64,000 bases of DNA from Vicia villosa (GCF_029867415.1 NC_081185.1:123012920-123076919), one strand, 5' to 3'; shown: positions 1 through 11,680, counted from the first letter of the stretch. Program-made: numbers and translations. Notes: generated by a model not told the origin, from the sequence alone.

Positions 1-1745
1 AAACGGATGTTTAGAAAAAGTATCATAGTGATGGTACATTAAAACATCTACAAGGATTGATTAGTAACCAAGGGTTTTAGACAAAATAAAGATGTTGATT
101 ATTTTGACACATATGCACTAGAAGCAAGCATAATGAAAATTATAGTTTTGTTTGCATTAGCTTCATCAAATAAATGTCAAAGGACATTCCCAAATAGAAA
201 TCTCAATGAGGAGATTTATATGGAGCAATCAGAATGTTATATTGTTCCTACTGATGAACAAAAAGGTGTATAAGCTTGTTAAATCCTTGTATGGATTAAA
301 ACAAGCACCGAAACAATGACATTAAAAGTTTGACTTTGTCATTGTAAGATTCTCCGATTAAGGAGGAACCACACAAATTAGGGGGAGAATTTTCAATATT
401 ATCAAAACAAGAATTCAAAGAGTTTGTCATCATCAAAAAGGGGGAGATTGTGAAGAATACATCTTATATTTAGTTTTGATGAAGACAAAGGTTATCAAAT
501 AAGAAAAGGATCTAAAGTGTCATGTACATCAATGATGTGGTTGATCAAGAAGGTTGAACATAGAAGTTCAAGAGAAGATTTGAGAGAAGTGAACATAACT
601 AAGGTACTCATTGCAATTCATACTATTTATTTTAAATTGCTCATAATTTAATCTCTCACTTCATCTAAAAACCTTCTTGCATCATCATGCATGATTATCT
701 AAAAAGCTTCTTCATCTAATTCTTGTGATAAGTGTTTGTACACAAAGTTGTGTAAGAATATTGTGATATTTCTTTGTCTCTATGTTGATTACATGTTGAT
801 CATTAGCAACGAGATGAATGAAATCTTAGAAACAAAGAGGTTTCTAGCTTCCACATTCAAGATGAAAAATCTTGAAATAGTGGACACTCTTTTCGATTAA
901 AGTAAAGCGAAAGAGTGGGGGTTGAGAAAACCACATTCAAGATGAAAGATCTTGGATAAGTTGACACTCTTTTGGAGATCAAAGTAATTCAAAAATAGTG
1001 GGGGTTATGAACTTAGTCAAAGACACTTTGAGAAAGTTCTTGATAAGTTCAAACTATCACGTTTCAAGAAAGTGAATATTCAATTTGATCTTAGTGTCAA
1101 AATGATGATGGAAGAAATGTGGCTATATTAGAATACGCAAGTGAAATTGGTTTTCTAATGTAATGTACTAGACCTGACATAGAATTTGCACTTAGTAAAT
1201 GAGTAGATTTACTAGAAATACAAATGGTGAGCATTGGAAGGCCATCTCAAGAATTTTGATTATCTTTTAAAAACCAAAATCTTGACCTCCGCTATGGTAG
1301 GTTTCCTGCCATAGTAGAAGGATATACCAATATGAGTTGGATATCGAGTAGTGGAGATCATAAATTTACAACTAAGTGGATATTTACACTAGTTGGGGGT
1401 GAGATTTCTTGGAAGATCAAGAAACAAACATGTACCACTCTCTTGACTATGAAGCCATAGTGTGTGGATCTCGCTTCCACTGGTCAAGAAGTTGAATGGT
1501 TGAAGGACCTTCTGTTGGAAGTTCCATTGGCTAAACACAGTGTTTCAAAGATGTTAACACAATGTGTTAGTCAAGCCAATTTAGCAAAAGAATTCAGATA
1601 AGTGTAAAATGGAAGTCTGGGCACTGAGGCCTTAGACATTCGTGAGAAAATTGATTAAAGATGTAATCATTTACTCGCATATATACGATCGATCTATAAT
1701 TTGGGAAATTCATTTACTAAGCCACTGGCCAGAGACTTAGTAAAA
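1..1745 (+). pseudogene. copia pol: reverse transcriptase and RNase H remnants
   Basis: Conceptual translation shows copia RT signatures: a segment ending in KGFRQKKDVDYFDTYA near 45-117, LVKSLYGLKQAPKQ near 277-318, and YVDYMLIIS near 781-807, a variant of the catalytic YVDD block with the second Asp replaced by Tyr. RNase H-like segments follow near 1320-1450 and 1490-1600 (residues like GYTNMSWISSSGD), and a GNSFTKPLARD motif typical of the copia pol end near 1700-1731. Stops and frameshifts break every block. The RT is also interrupted at about 350-780. The protein would have copied element RNA into cDNA; this copy cannot. Confidence 0.82.
350..780 (+). mobile_element. foreign insert inside the copia RT, second LTR-element piece
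   Basis: RT homology stops near 348 and resumes at 781. The intervening sequence holds two GGGGGAGA-type polypurine tracts (about 391 and 451) with a TCATCATCAAAAAGGGGGAG context, which resembles the polypurine-tract/3' LTR junction of Sirevirus or Tork-like copia elements. The rest is AT-rich and non-coding. Exact ends and target duplication are not evident, so it could also be a scrambled part of the same element. Confidence 0.4.
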
Positions 1746-2329
1746 ACAACCTCAAGAGGTATGAGGTTGAAACTCCTTGAGTAAGAGTTCCGACAGCGGC
1801 GGCAACCCAATCTTACGTTAACAGAACATTAACCTCAAGATTTTCAATGGGTAACAACAAGTCGCTGATTTGGATAATTGTCGAACATTTCGTGATAAAT
1901 GTTGACCTTAAAACGAGGGTTGAGTTTTATTTTAAAACTCTTAATGAAGTTCAATACCAAGGGTACGTGTCTCGTGGAAAAGGACACAATATGAACTTCA
2001 CCTATGTGAATTTCGAGATGGTGCCGTCTCAAAGTGAGAGTTGGAGTTTCTCTCATGAAAAATTCATGAAACAGGATAGCACATGGCCATAAATAAGTGC
2101 TAAGCGAGTTATGCAGAGGAAGAACCTTTAAAGAGTGTGTGTAAGGCAACACCGGTCTAATCATATGGATTCATGGTTTAAAAGCTTTGCTACCTAATAT
2201 TCCGATTAAACTTTGTGTTGTCCTCACTAAGGTTAAGTTTTAAATCGAAAGATACCTAACTGTATTAACACTCTTTATATCTCATTTCTGGAATTATTAA
2301 TTTTGTCATTATTAGAACAAGTGGGGGAT

Positions 2330-2802
2330 TGTTGGAAATTATAAAATAATAATTTCCTTAGTGTGTTCTAATGTGACAAAAAATGGGAATAGATTTTTGG
2401 TTGTTGCATAAATTTGTTTTTTGAATTCAAATTTACAACATTTCATGAAGGGGTGCCTTGTGTCATTATAGATGAACCATTGCAATATATGGTGAAAAGG
2501 TGTTGTTTCATCAAGAGTTGCAAACTTATGAAACAACACATGCATGGCCTATAAATACACATTTATGAATCCAAAATATAAACACAAAATAATCATTCTC
2601 TAATATATTATTCCAGACAGCTTCCTTGCATTCGAGTTTCTTCACCGGTCTTGTGCAGACTCGAGTAAGGCTGAATTATCCTGGGTATTCAGGTCATTCC
2701 AACTCTAAGACAATCGAGAGTGTGCTTGAAATACTTATAAGGAAAGTGATTTCGTTCACGATTCTAGCCTCAATCCATTCGATTTCACCGATATTTCTAA
2801 CA
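2330..2802 (+). repeat. 3' LTR of the copia element
   Basis: It starts TGTTGGAAAT directly after the purine tract GTGGGGGAT and ends ATTTCTAACA, giving the usual short TG...CA inverted termini. Length is 473 bp. A TATA-like CCTATAAATACAC lies at 2549-2561, consistent with the U3 promoter of an LTR on the plus strand. Confidence 0.82.
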
Positions 2803-3709
2803 ATCTTATAAGTATTTTTTTTAAATAATGGCAATTGAGGCTTCCATATTAAAATTCAAGAATCAAAATCGAAATCATGAATTCGGGTACGTTTTTTATT
2901 GCCTTTCATATAAATCAGAGTCAAATGATTGATATTTTAATTTTTTGTTTTCATGGTTAATTGATAAAAACCGTAACTTAAATTGAAAGTATCTATAATG
3001 GAAATTAAAGTATTATTATATATGGTCATTTGTGTTTCTGAACTGTGGCTTCATTATTTATTCTGGTTAATATTTTTGTTCTAATTATATACTACGATTT
3101 GCGGTATTATACTGGAATTAAAAAAAAAAACTTTGAGACAATCCAAATTAAAAAATTGAACCGAAGCACTGCTTAATTGATCCGAAGCACTGCTTCATAT
3201 GACTTTCTGAAGGCACTGTTTTAAAATTCACGCATTGATCTATCAAGGTACTGCTTCATATGACTTTCTTGGAGTTACTCTAACTATACTCAACTTTTTG
3301 AGTTGGATAGATAAGAATTTAGCTTGAAAAAATATTTTATGAGACTTTCTAGAAATTTTTTTGGTAATAATACTCCAATTGATAATAAACAACTCATTTG
3401 TGAAAAAAATGTATCAAAATAAGTTATTCATTTAAACTATACACAACAATTTCCTTTCTTTTAAGTACGATACATTTGCATTCTTTTTAAGTATGATGCA
3501 TCTGAAAACGCGAATCTAAAGCCAAAAGATATTGAATATGTCACGCTAGAGTATGAATCACCTGACTAAACTTATCTCACATTTATTATCATTAACCATG
3601 TTAAACGAAATTTTCAGTCATTAGTCACACTTTCTACAATGAGGTGAGAAACTCAATTCTTCTACTCATATCCAATCCAAAGTACATGCCTCAAATTTTA
3701 GCATGAATG
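2803..3709. other. gene-free AT-rich stretch
   Basis: I see no credible coding frame. A short imperfect duplication around the motif GAAGCACTGCTT occurs near 3163-3260. The rest is AT-rich filler. Confidence 0.6.
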
Positions 3710-3978
3710 TAGGGGTGACAAACAGGCACGCCCGCTCCGTTTAGACTTGCTCCGTAAAAGTCTGCTAAAAAATAAGACGGGGCGGGGAAAGCCGCGGACA
3801 TTGAATCTTTTAGGCCTTAAAATAATAAAATTGTATGAAAAATCTCATACCCGCAAAAAAACGGGGCGGGGCGAACGGGCACATTAAAGGGAGCGGGTCA
3901 AAAACTTTGTTCTGTCCCGTGAAAAAATTCGAGTAAAACAGATTTTTCTCGCGGACCAGACCCGTTTTACCACCCTTA
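3710..3978. mobile_element. hAT-type MITE (269 bp)
   Basis: Termini are TAGGGGTGACAAAC on the left and the inverse complement of TAAGGGTGGTAAAAC on the right, an imperfect inverted repeat. It is flanked by 8-bp near-identical duplications CATGAATG (3702-3709) and CATGAAAG (3979-3986). An 8-bp duplication and this terminal motif fit hAT non-autonomous elements. The interior is GC-richer than its surroundings (GGGGCGGG-type blocks) and has no transposase frame. Confidence 0.8.
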
Positions 3979-4145
3979 CATGAAAGGTGTCACAAGATCT
4001 CTTTCGAGCTGTGGAGTGACCGCCACATCCTACGAGGAACTCATGTCCCTTACAAGAATCATCTCTGTTGAGCTTCATCCAACTATCAAAAAGCTTACTC
4101 CAATCAATGTAGACCGCCTTCTAGGATTGAAACTTAAGGTGAAGA
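3979..4145 (+). pseudogene. unrecognised coding fragment next to the MITE
   Basis: An open frame beginning near 3980 reads residues such as SLSSCGVTATSYEELMSLT, then ISVELHPTIKKLTP and VDRLLGLKLKVKR, before turning into hydrophobic AT-rich translation at about 4145. Composition and codon use of the first 55 residues look like a real exon, and the sequence CTTAAGGTGAAG near 4132-4143 could hold a donor. I do not recognise the family. The hAT MITE sits immediately upstream, possibly at or inside the original exon start. It could be a decayed host exon or captured sequence. Confidence 0.4.
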
Positions 4146-4810
4146 GGTTGAGCATATTTCTATTCATCCTATATGAAATTTTATATTGTCATAACATAAT
4201 TGTTTGGCCGTTGAACATTATCTTCAAATATAGCTTAATAGCACCACATCCACAAGAACTAACAAGCAGACATGAAATTATTAATTTTATTATTAATGAA
4301 ACGAATAAGATAAGTAATAGCATACACTTGCTTTGCGTGGTGGAAGAATGAGTTAGCCACGTTGTCCCAACATTAATGGAAATTAAAAGTATTATAACCA
4401 CCCTTTCCAAGGGATTTATGCATACCCATATTAATTAAATAGAGCTTTCTTGCAGTATGAGAATTAGATTTTGGAACTCAACCTATCATGTTGGCTTTTT
4501 TATCAATTGAGACAAAAGAGAATGGATAGGAAAGTGCACACTAGGATTTATACTTGTTCATTCTTAAATTATATGTCTAGTCCCCAAAGATTCCTCACAA
4601 TATGATATGTTACAAACAACAATTACACAACTCTTACTTAAGTATGTTCTCTCTCAACATTAAAATAATTCTAAGTGTATGATAATATTTCTAAGAAAAT
4701 GGTGAGTAAGAGAGAAGAGATAATAAATTATATTTATTGTATTTAAGAAGTGAACACGAGTCCTCCTTGTGAAACCTTGTCTTGCAGGTAATACGCTCCA
4801 AACAAAACAT
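4146..4810. other. gene-free stretch
   Basis: AT-rich sequence with no coding frame I can support. Short open frames here lack codon structure or family resemblance. Confidence 0.55.
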
Positions 4811-6400
4811 CTGCTTTTGATTATGACAACTATGATCAGTCAAGTATGAACGATTAAGCGGTTAAATATGCAACCTTAAGTATTATGGTTTGATGAACTT
4901 GACTATCCAATGAAGATAATTAAATAGAAAAAAAAAATCTAAAGTATCGTATCAAGAGATCTCAAGCAGTGTCAACATAAAGAGAAGTATCTGATAAAAG
5001 CTTGTCGAAAAGAAGTAATCTCCTAATTTAGTAAGTGAATGAACATATGTAAAAAAAAGGCTTTTCCGTAAAAGCACAAAGCACACGCTAATTTTTTTAC
5101 CAAAGCAAAAATACTTTGAAAAACATCTCGAGGTTGTATCAGATGAATTGGAAGCAGACAAAATAGCCATGGACAAAATTTTAACTTTTCTAATCGATTA
5201 GAGCATATGTCTAATCGATTAAAACTGCACAAACTTAAGGTCCAAGTTAGTTTGAACGCGCCTTAATTTTGTACAACTACTAGATAGCTTAAACTTCCAT
5301 TTTGAGAACTTACAAACATATATTTGTACCATCTAATCGATTATTAATATGGTGTAATCAATTAGGTAACGGTAAATGCATTGATTGCAAATTTCTTTTT
5401 GAGCAAACCTCAAGTCGATAAATATAGGCTCTTTTGTCATTCCAAACTATTTAGAATCGTGTTTTGACATTTTCATCACTCACACACACACTCTCTCTCT
5501 CTAAAGTTTAATTTAACTTTCTCTCACTAAATGTTTTAGCCGAATGCCTTTGTGAGAAAAGTTCTTTTGTGAGTGAGGATATATATGTAATTCTGAAAAG
5601 GGTAAAATTGTAAAATTCACCAAAGAAATCTTTTGTAAACACCTTAGTTTCATATTATCCATTTAGGGGTTTATTTGGGTTATAAGTTCATCCTATAAAA
5701 GCTTATATATGGGAATTGTGTGATCAATCCTAGGTTTGTTTGAAGATTAGCTAGTGTCAAAATCTTCATAGGTTCTTGGTCATCCCGGTTAAAACCAAGA
5801 TAGGTTGAAGCTCAACCCGATATTAAAAGCTCCATAGGTTCGAGATCAGCCCGATCAAAATTTCACAGGTTTTTGGTTAACCTGGTTAAAACTAGTGTAT
5901 TGAGCTCAAATTTTCGGAACTTGAAGATTTACCGCTCCAAGGTCTTTGTTCGTGGAAAGAAGACTAACTACTTTATTCCACCGTTGGGAAGGAAGATTGA
6001 ACACTTCCCTCTCAACAATATATCGAAGAAAAGACGCAAAGACCCACATCTATCGTCTTGTAATAATTGGTTGAAGATCTACCTTCATTTCCTTGTATAA
6101 GGGGGTTCGTGAATATTTCCTACTAAAAGCTCTCAACTATTATTGGAAACTCTCAAGATCAATTATTAGGGAGATGAGTATGTGCTTTGGATTTGAATGA
6201 ACTTCTATATTTCTTGGTGCTCCTCTTTTCTCTTACTTTTATTTTCGAGAAATCATTTTCCACATTTATTCTTTCTGTTGCTTAGTTTTTGAAATTGATC
6301 TTAAACTCTGATTTTACTTGCCAAAAGATTTCAAAAATCAAATTTTCCAAACAACACAATTCACCCTCCCCCTCTTATGTGTGAAGTATCAAGTCCAACA
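4811..6400 (+). repeat. 5' LTR with palindromic motif cluster
   Basis: The probable start is TGCTTTTGATTATGACAAC (4811) and the end is AAGTCCAACA (6400). The right edge is firm because a primer-binding site follows; the left edge is inferred. The palindrome TAATCGATTA occurs at 5191-5200, 5212-5221 and 5334-5343, with a variant TAATCAATTA at 5355-5364. A CA/CT microsatellite lies at 5480-5503. The open frame at 5873-6100 lies inside the LTR and has no protein resemblance. Confidence 0.65.
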
Positions 6401-6402
6401 AG

Positions 6403-6415
6403 TGGCATCAGAGTC
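6403..6415 (+). promoter_or_regulatory. primer-binding site (initiator Met-tRNA)
   Basis: TGGCATCAGAGTC follows the LTR end by two bases. It is two substitutions from TGGTATCAGAGC-type sites complementary to the 3' end of plant initiator methionine tRNA, the usual copia primer. Confidence 0.75.
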
Positions 6416-6474
6416 TAACTCTCGTTTAAGTACTAATCGTCTTAAGAGGAATATGACTTCCGACACAAGATCTT

Positions 6475-7450
6475 TTTTAAATTAACCACCACTTTTTGAA
6501 AATAGCAGTTTTATATATGGCAAGCTAGATTCAAAATTCTTCTTCAAAATTTAAATCATAAAGTGTGGGAAACAATAGTAAATGGTTTGGTTTATCCTAC
6601 TCATCAAGAAGATGATGAAATAGTATAAAAATCTTATTTTCTTTGTGCCAAAGAAGAAACGAGAAAGGTAGATATAGATCTCAAAATTAAGAATTTTATA
6701 ATCATGTCTTTAGATGATAGTAAACTTTTTGATGTTCGCTTTTGTAAAACCCTTAAGAAAATGTGGGATACTATGGAAAAGATATATGGTGTTTCTCTAA
6801 GTATCAAACAAGAGAAGATGAATACACGAGACGAAGAAGATGCAAATATTAGTCCTGGATAATTTTCTAAATTTAGAAATATAGGAAATTTTGTTGAATT
6901 TTTTTTACTAACAGATATCTAAGAATTAAGAATTGGAAATTTAATCAGACTCTTAAATCAGTATATGAGAGTCTTTATAAATGTCAGAAAAAATCAAAAA
7001 GAAGGAAATCATATAGAAGATGAACGAGTTGGTTCAACTATTTAAAGATAAGGGAATCCAAAATGAAGAATCATCATGCTCATCTTGCTCTTATCATACA
7101 ATTCATGTGTTATCATTTGAAAGAACAAACTTGGTAGTTGAACGATCTTCGGAAGATTCAACATCAAATTAAAGATCCTCTTGTTCAAAGAACGATAAAG
7201 AAGATGAAGAAGTTTCTTTAACATTTGAACAAAGAAGAGGATGAGAGACACCGACCTCGGGGAGAAACATAAAATTATCTTCTTCTAACGGAGAAGATAA
7301 AATACACTCAAAGGCATCCAACGAGGGAGATCCTTTTTCAAGATTGAAAGGATCAAAGAATAATGAAGATCTCGGAGAAAAGATGTTTCAATATATAAAT
7401 GCACTCACTATGATATGGACATCAAAGGTGAAACTTTAAGTGTTTTACAG
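6475..7450 (+). pseudogene. copia Gag (UBN2-type) remnant
   Basis: Translation gives blocks typical of copia Gag: PPLFENSSFIYGKLDSKFF near 6484, then NHKVWETIVNGLVYP, then a stretch ending FCKTLKKMWDTMEKIYGV near 6738-6791, and a Lys/Glu-rich Sirevirus-like tail with ERTNLVVERSSEDS near 7120. In-frame stops (for example after DDEIV near 6627) and frame shifts show it is dead. It would have been the capsid-forming protein of the virus-like particle. Confidence 0.7.
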
Positions 7451-8725
7451 GTATGCTTTGCAGCTTAAAGCCTTATTGATTATTTGAAAAAGTTGTGCAA
7501 AACATCAATATACTCTAGAAGTATACAAGATTTATAAAAGTATCTAATCCCAAAAATGTACGATGATGGAAAATATGAACCGTTGTGATCAATGCAAAAT
7601 ATTTGAGGGTATCTCAAAATTGATGATTTGAAATGATCAATTGAATGAATAAGTCTGTAATGGACTTATCTATTTTGTGAATTTACCAACTCTTGCATCC
7701 AACTATGCGTAGAGAAAGATATATTGTAAGGTGTTCTTCCCTTTTGAGAAATAATTGTCGAGATTTCTTAACAAAGAGGTAAAAATTATTTTGAGGTTGA
7801 AAATAATCAGAGAATCTGATTAAACCCTTAAAATAATTATTTTAAATTTTTACTCATCAAATTTTATTCTTTCTAACCCATAAAAGATGAGTTCTTTCAG
7901 TGTTTTCTAGCAAATGGGTGCAGAAAAGTAATAGTTGGGGTGCTAAAAAGTACAAAGACAACACAAAGCCCAACAATGCATAAAGAAAGCTGAGCCACGA
8001 AAGTCCAATCGATTCGCTCGTTATGCTAACCAATTAGAAAAGCTTGAAATAAAAAATGCAAATTCTCAGCCTCAATTATACTCTCTCTAATTTTCTCTGA
8101 CTCTCACCCTCTCAATTAATTACTTCATTTTCACCATCTTAATAATTACAAATTTAAGGGTGTGTTTGGATTGGCGGTGGATAGAATTGATTTCAACATA
8201 ATTGAGTTTAGAAGAATTGATTTATGTTTTGATGCAATAATATAAAAGTGATTATTATCAATTAATGTTGTTTGGATAGTTTTAACAAAATTGATTTTGA
8301 ATTCTATAATTATCAAAATGATAATAAATTTTAATACAAATCAAAAAGAAAAGAAATAATTGATGAAAATTTAAGAAGATAAAGAAAGAAAATTTAAAAA
8401 AATTGTAATAAATAATATATAATAAATACAGAATTCATCTCCCGTCTCACGCTTCTTCATTATAAACTTCGTCTACCTCACGGCTCACCTCATATGGCTT
8501 GCGAATGCACACAAATGTCATAGACATAAAAATTAAAAAAGGCATCTTCAAAAACTGCCCCTAAATGCACACAATTTTATTCAATTAACCAACTTTCATA
8601 AAAAGCAAATGTCATAGACATAAAAATTGAAAAAGGCAAACCAATTATGCCATACATGCATGGATTTTGTTCACGATCTCCTCACATTGAATCCTAAAGC
8701 AAAAAGTCTTTGTTAACTCAAGTAC
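7451..8725. other. gene-free stretch downstream of the beta-glucosidase
   Basis: No coding frame is supportable. From 8158 a GGGTGTGTTTGGATTGG motif common at plant MITE ends is seen, but I could not find a matching inverted terminus. A direct repeat of about 33 bp (8512-8544 and 8605-8637) around AATGTCATAGACATAAAAAT is present. Confidence 0.5.
8512..8638. repeat. short direct repeat, 93 bp apart
   Basis: CAAATGTCATAGACATAAAA with its continuation is found at 8512-8544 and again at 8606-8638 with one clear substitution. It lies about 90 bp beyond the stop codon of the beta-glucosidase, so it may fall in or near the 3' untranslated region. Confidence 0.7.
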
Positions 8726-11206
8726 TTAATCATGTGAACTCTCCTTATTATAAACTAATCCATAACCAAGAGGGAATAAGGGATCATCACATGAATTCAC
8801 TCCCTCAACAGCTTGATCAAGCTGCTCAACTCTTCTGAACCAAGTCATTGGTAGCTTGCCCTTGAAGTCATGATCCCCAAATATAACATCTGCGATCCCC
8901 TTTCCTTCGGTACCGGGCAACCATGCCGCAACAAGAGCTTCTATCTTTTCCAAAAAACTTTGTTCCAAGACCAAAGGTCTTCCAGATATCAAAATCACAA
9001 GTGTTGGGATTTTATCAGAAACTAAGTCCACAATTCCAGCTCCATTAAATGGGATTACAAGTTCTGAATTGTCACCTCCACACTCAGCGTAAGGAGCTTC
9101 GCCAATAGCAACAATAGCAAAAGAAAATTCATTACATTTTATGAATTCTGTTGACGGGGACTGTTCATATATAACTTCTGTTTCATGTCCCACAGCTTCC
9201 TTGACAGCATCCAATACAGTTGTGCCTGAAATTGTAACAACATAATTATCAGAAAACGGAACAAAACTCTTCGAAAAACAAACCGAGAAAAAAAGGCATA
9301 CCAATTGTGATCTGGCCACTAGATCCATACTTAGTACATGTCCATCCTCCACATTGATACCCTATATCATTAGCATGAGTTCCAGCAATAAGGATTCTCT
9401 TGGCGCTCTTGTCCAATGGAAGGAAAGGCTTACTAGGATCCTTTCCGTTTTTCAACAGAACCAAGGACTTTCTAACTGCTTCGCGTGCTAAATCTCGATG
9501 TATCTGTCAAAACAATTTGATGGATAAAAAAGCTACATAGATTATTATTCCAAACAAGCTGAACTTCACTTACCTTGCATCCTACGGTATCCAGCAAAGA
9601 CCTGTCAGTTAGAGGAAATTCAAAAAGTTGAGCAATAAACTTCACTCTTAAAATCCGCTCAACGGCGTCATCAATCCTCGACATTGGTACTTCCCCTGAT
9701 TGAACTAGAGACATCAACTCTTCCATGAATTTTTCATATCTTAAAGGAACCATTACCTGCAAGTGTTCACAAACTTACGAATCTAAAACGAAATCAAGTA
9801 ATCTATGTCAAAATATTATGTGATTTGAAGATCTGTACCATGTCAATTCCAGCATTAATGGCAGTGGAGATGCAATAACGATAATCCGATCCATAAGGTT
9901 GACACAATTCATCAATTCCCTCCCAGTCAGAAATCACAAATCCCTACAGTGAAACATTGGTCTTAACAAATTGCTTTAATACAAAACATCTTCAACTATG
10001 TTCTTCAGTATCTACCTTGAAGCCTAGATTTTCTTTTAAAATTTCATTGATCAGAAAACGGTGACCGTGGAGTTTGACTCCGTTCCAGCTAGAATACGAG
10101 ATCATAATGCTTGAAACTCCTCGATCTATACAATCTACATACGGAGTCATGTGGATCCTCTCCAAGTCTTGATATGATAATATAGTATTCCCCTCATTTA
10201 CACCTTTTTCTGTGCCTCCATCTCCAACAAAATGTTTAGCACAAGCAATAACATTGTTCCTGAAGTACTAATTAGGTTGTAACAAAATTTCTTGAAACAT
10301 CAAATTTTATAATGAATGAAAGTTATATTGATACCTCCCAGCCACAAATGGATACCCCCTTGGATGTGTTTGTGGAGGTTCGCCTTGCAAGCCAGAAACT
10401 AAACTAGTCATTTTTCTAACTATTTCAGTGTCTTCACTGTAACTTTCATAGCATCTTCCCCATCTTGGATCTTTGCAGACCTATAGCATCCATTCAAACA
10501 TGATAGTGAGTTCTACATCTTCTGTTTATCCATTTGCTAACCAGAAAAGTTGGTTACGTTATGATCTATAAAGCACAGACACAGACAAGGACACTGGACA
10601 CAGACGAGGACACGCCTTTTTTCAGAGGTGTCAGTGCTACAGAGAGGTTACGATGTCTTACAGCCACACAAGGAGCACAAGTAAAGTGAGTTCCACTTGC
10701 TCTAAGTTCAAGTGAAGTTGCAGCTCCAATTCTTTGAACTAAATCAGAATCTCTACAAGCACAGTACACCATGAATGAAGAATAATCAAAGCCTTTTATA
10801 GATAGAACAAAACAAACAAAGTAAAGAAGAATCACAATTTAATGTACCTTGTGGCTCCTAGGGAAACATTGTGAGGAAAGATGGTAGTACCATAGACATT
10901 ATTATTACCATGAACAGCATCAGTACCATAAATGATTGGTATGCCTAACCGTGTTTCAAGTGCCAACTTCTGAAAACCGTCCACCATATCGGCCCAATCA
11001 GATGACACTTGTTTATCAGAAGTTGCACTATTTGGTGGAGCACAGTACACACTCCCAATGGTGAAATCTTGAATGGCAGAAGGAGTAGTAACAGACCGTT
11101 CAATTTGAGTCATTTGACCAATCTTTTCTTTCAAAGTCATGAGAGAAAGAAGGTTTTTGATGCGAGTTTCAATGGGTTCGGAGGGATTCATGTACGAGGA
11201 ATTCAT
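8726..11206 (-). CDS. Glycoside hydrolase family 3 beta-glucosidase, 8 exons
   Basis: Predicted to hydrolyse terminal beta-glucosyl residues of glucans or glucosides. Exons: 10848-11206, 10662-10752, 10335-10480, 10016-10259, 9839-9943, 9574-9756, 9302-9503, 8726-9225. All introns are GT-AG and phases match, giving 609 aa, the usual size for plant GH3 exo-beta-glucanases. Seen: [16 protein letters not shown] (exon 1), [16 protein letters not shown] (exon 3), KHFVGDGGT (exon 4), and GFVISDW (exon 5) with nucleophile Asp286. Glu491 in [12 protein letters not shown] matches the family acid/base residue. The N-terminal (beta/alpha)8 and C-terminal alpha/beta domains are both complete. The ATG at 11206 is the first one in frame; the open frame continues upstream only from a TTG. 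No signal peptide is visible, as in the leaderless plant subgroup, whereas many relatives are secreted. No lesion seen. Confidence 0.94.
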
Positions 11207-11597
11207 GTTACTAACTTTGAACTTGCTATATTTACTATGATGTTTGTTTGAAGTTTTTTGTTTCAACAAAGTTGATGTTCAAATGGTGAAATGGAAAAAC
11301 CTTAGTTTATGAACTTTGTTCTTGGGCACTCATTTTAATTCAACATTTTTTTAACGACTTTCAGTAGCGTGGGAGTATTTAATTACCGGAGTTAGTGAAT
11401 TTTCTGGGGGGCCACTACCTCAAAAGGATGAAAAATTAATATTAAAAAAGAAAAGCATAATTATCTATATTGCTTTCACGTTTGTCTATGTCTATGTCTA
11501 TGGAGGGTGTTTTCTACTATCTACTATCTACCCATTACTAAGAGATTGACCAAACTCCCTAGAATATCCTTTCTTCAAAAATAATTTACACTACAAA
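11207..11597. other. upstream region of the beta-glucosidase
   Basis: This minus-strand promoter side is AT-rich. I see no unambiguous TATA box. It ends at a Helitron terminus. Confidence 0.45.
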
Positions 11598-11680
11598 CTA
11601 GCGGAATACCCGTGCATTCGCACGTGTACTGGTATGATACGCGCATTTGTTTTTAATATATAATAAAAATAAATGAAAGA
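11598..11680 (-). mobile_element. Helitron 3' terminus (family A), minus strand
   Basis: Read on the minus strand, the end is a GC-rich hairpin GTGCGAATGCACGGG a few bases before CTAG (11601-11598), followed by host T. Hairpin plus CTRR with insertion before T is the Helitron 3' signature. The subterminal block AAACAAATGCGCGTA is shared with the end at 18705 and with the junctions of the tandem array. The element would extend to higher coordinates; its TC-type 5' end was not found. Confidence 0.72.

Larger units (their letters stand above)
1..2802 (+). mobile_element. Ty1/copia retrotransposon, 3' portion, decayed
   Basis: The window opens inside the pol region of a copia element. Reverse transcriptase and RNase H can be followed in shifting frames to about position 1750. 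A non-coding tail, a purine-rich tract (2321-2328) and a 3' LTR (2330-2802) follow. The 5' part and the matching 5' LTR lie outside the window, so LTR-LTR age cannot be judged. Many stops and frame changes show it is inactive. An open frame at 1847-2092 in the tail resembles nothing I recognise and is probably chance. Confidence 0.85.
4811..7450 (+). mobile_element. Sirevirus-like copia element, LTR plus gag, truncated
   Basis: The order is a long LTR (about 4811-6400), a primer-binding site, then a gag remnant to about 7450 after which homology is lost. No pol or 3' LTR follows, so the element is truncated or its 3' part was deleted. The layout and the LTR palindromes fit the Sirevirus branch of copia. 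Confidence 0.72.

Noticed and set aside
1847..2164. Overlapping plus- and minus-strand frames in the copia tail
   Set aside because: Both overlap the non-coding stretch between pol and the 3' LTR and show no family resemblance.
5873..6100. 75-residue open frame
   Set aside because: It lies inside the Sirevirus-like LTR and resembles no protein.
8158..8420. MITE suggested by GGGTGTGTTTGGATTGG
   Set aside because: No matching inverted terminus or target duplication found.
11009..11251. Plus-strand frame over the first beta-glucosidase exon
   Set aside because: Antisense shadow of a well-supported exon.
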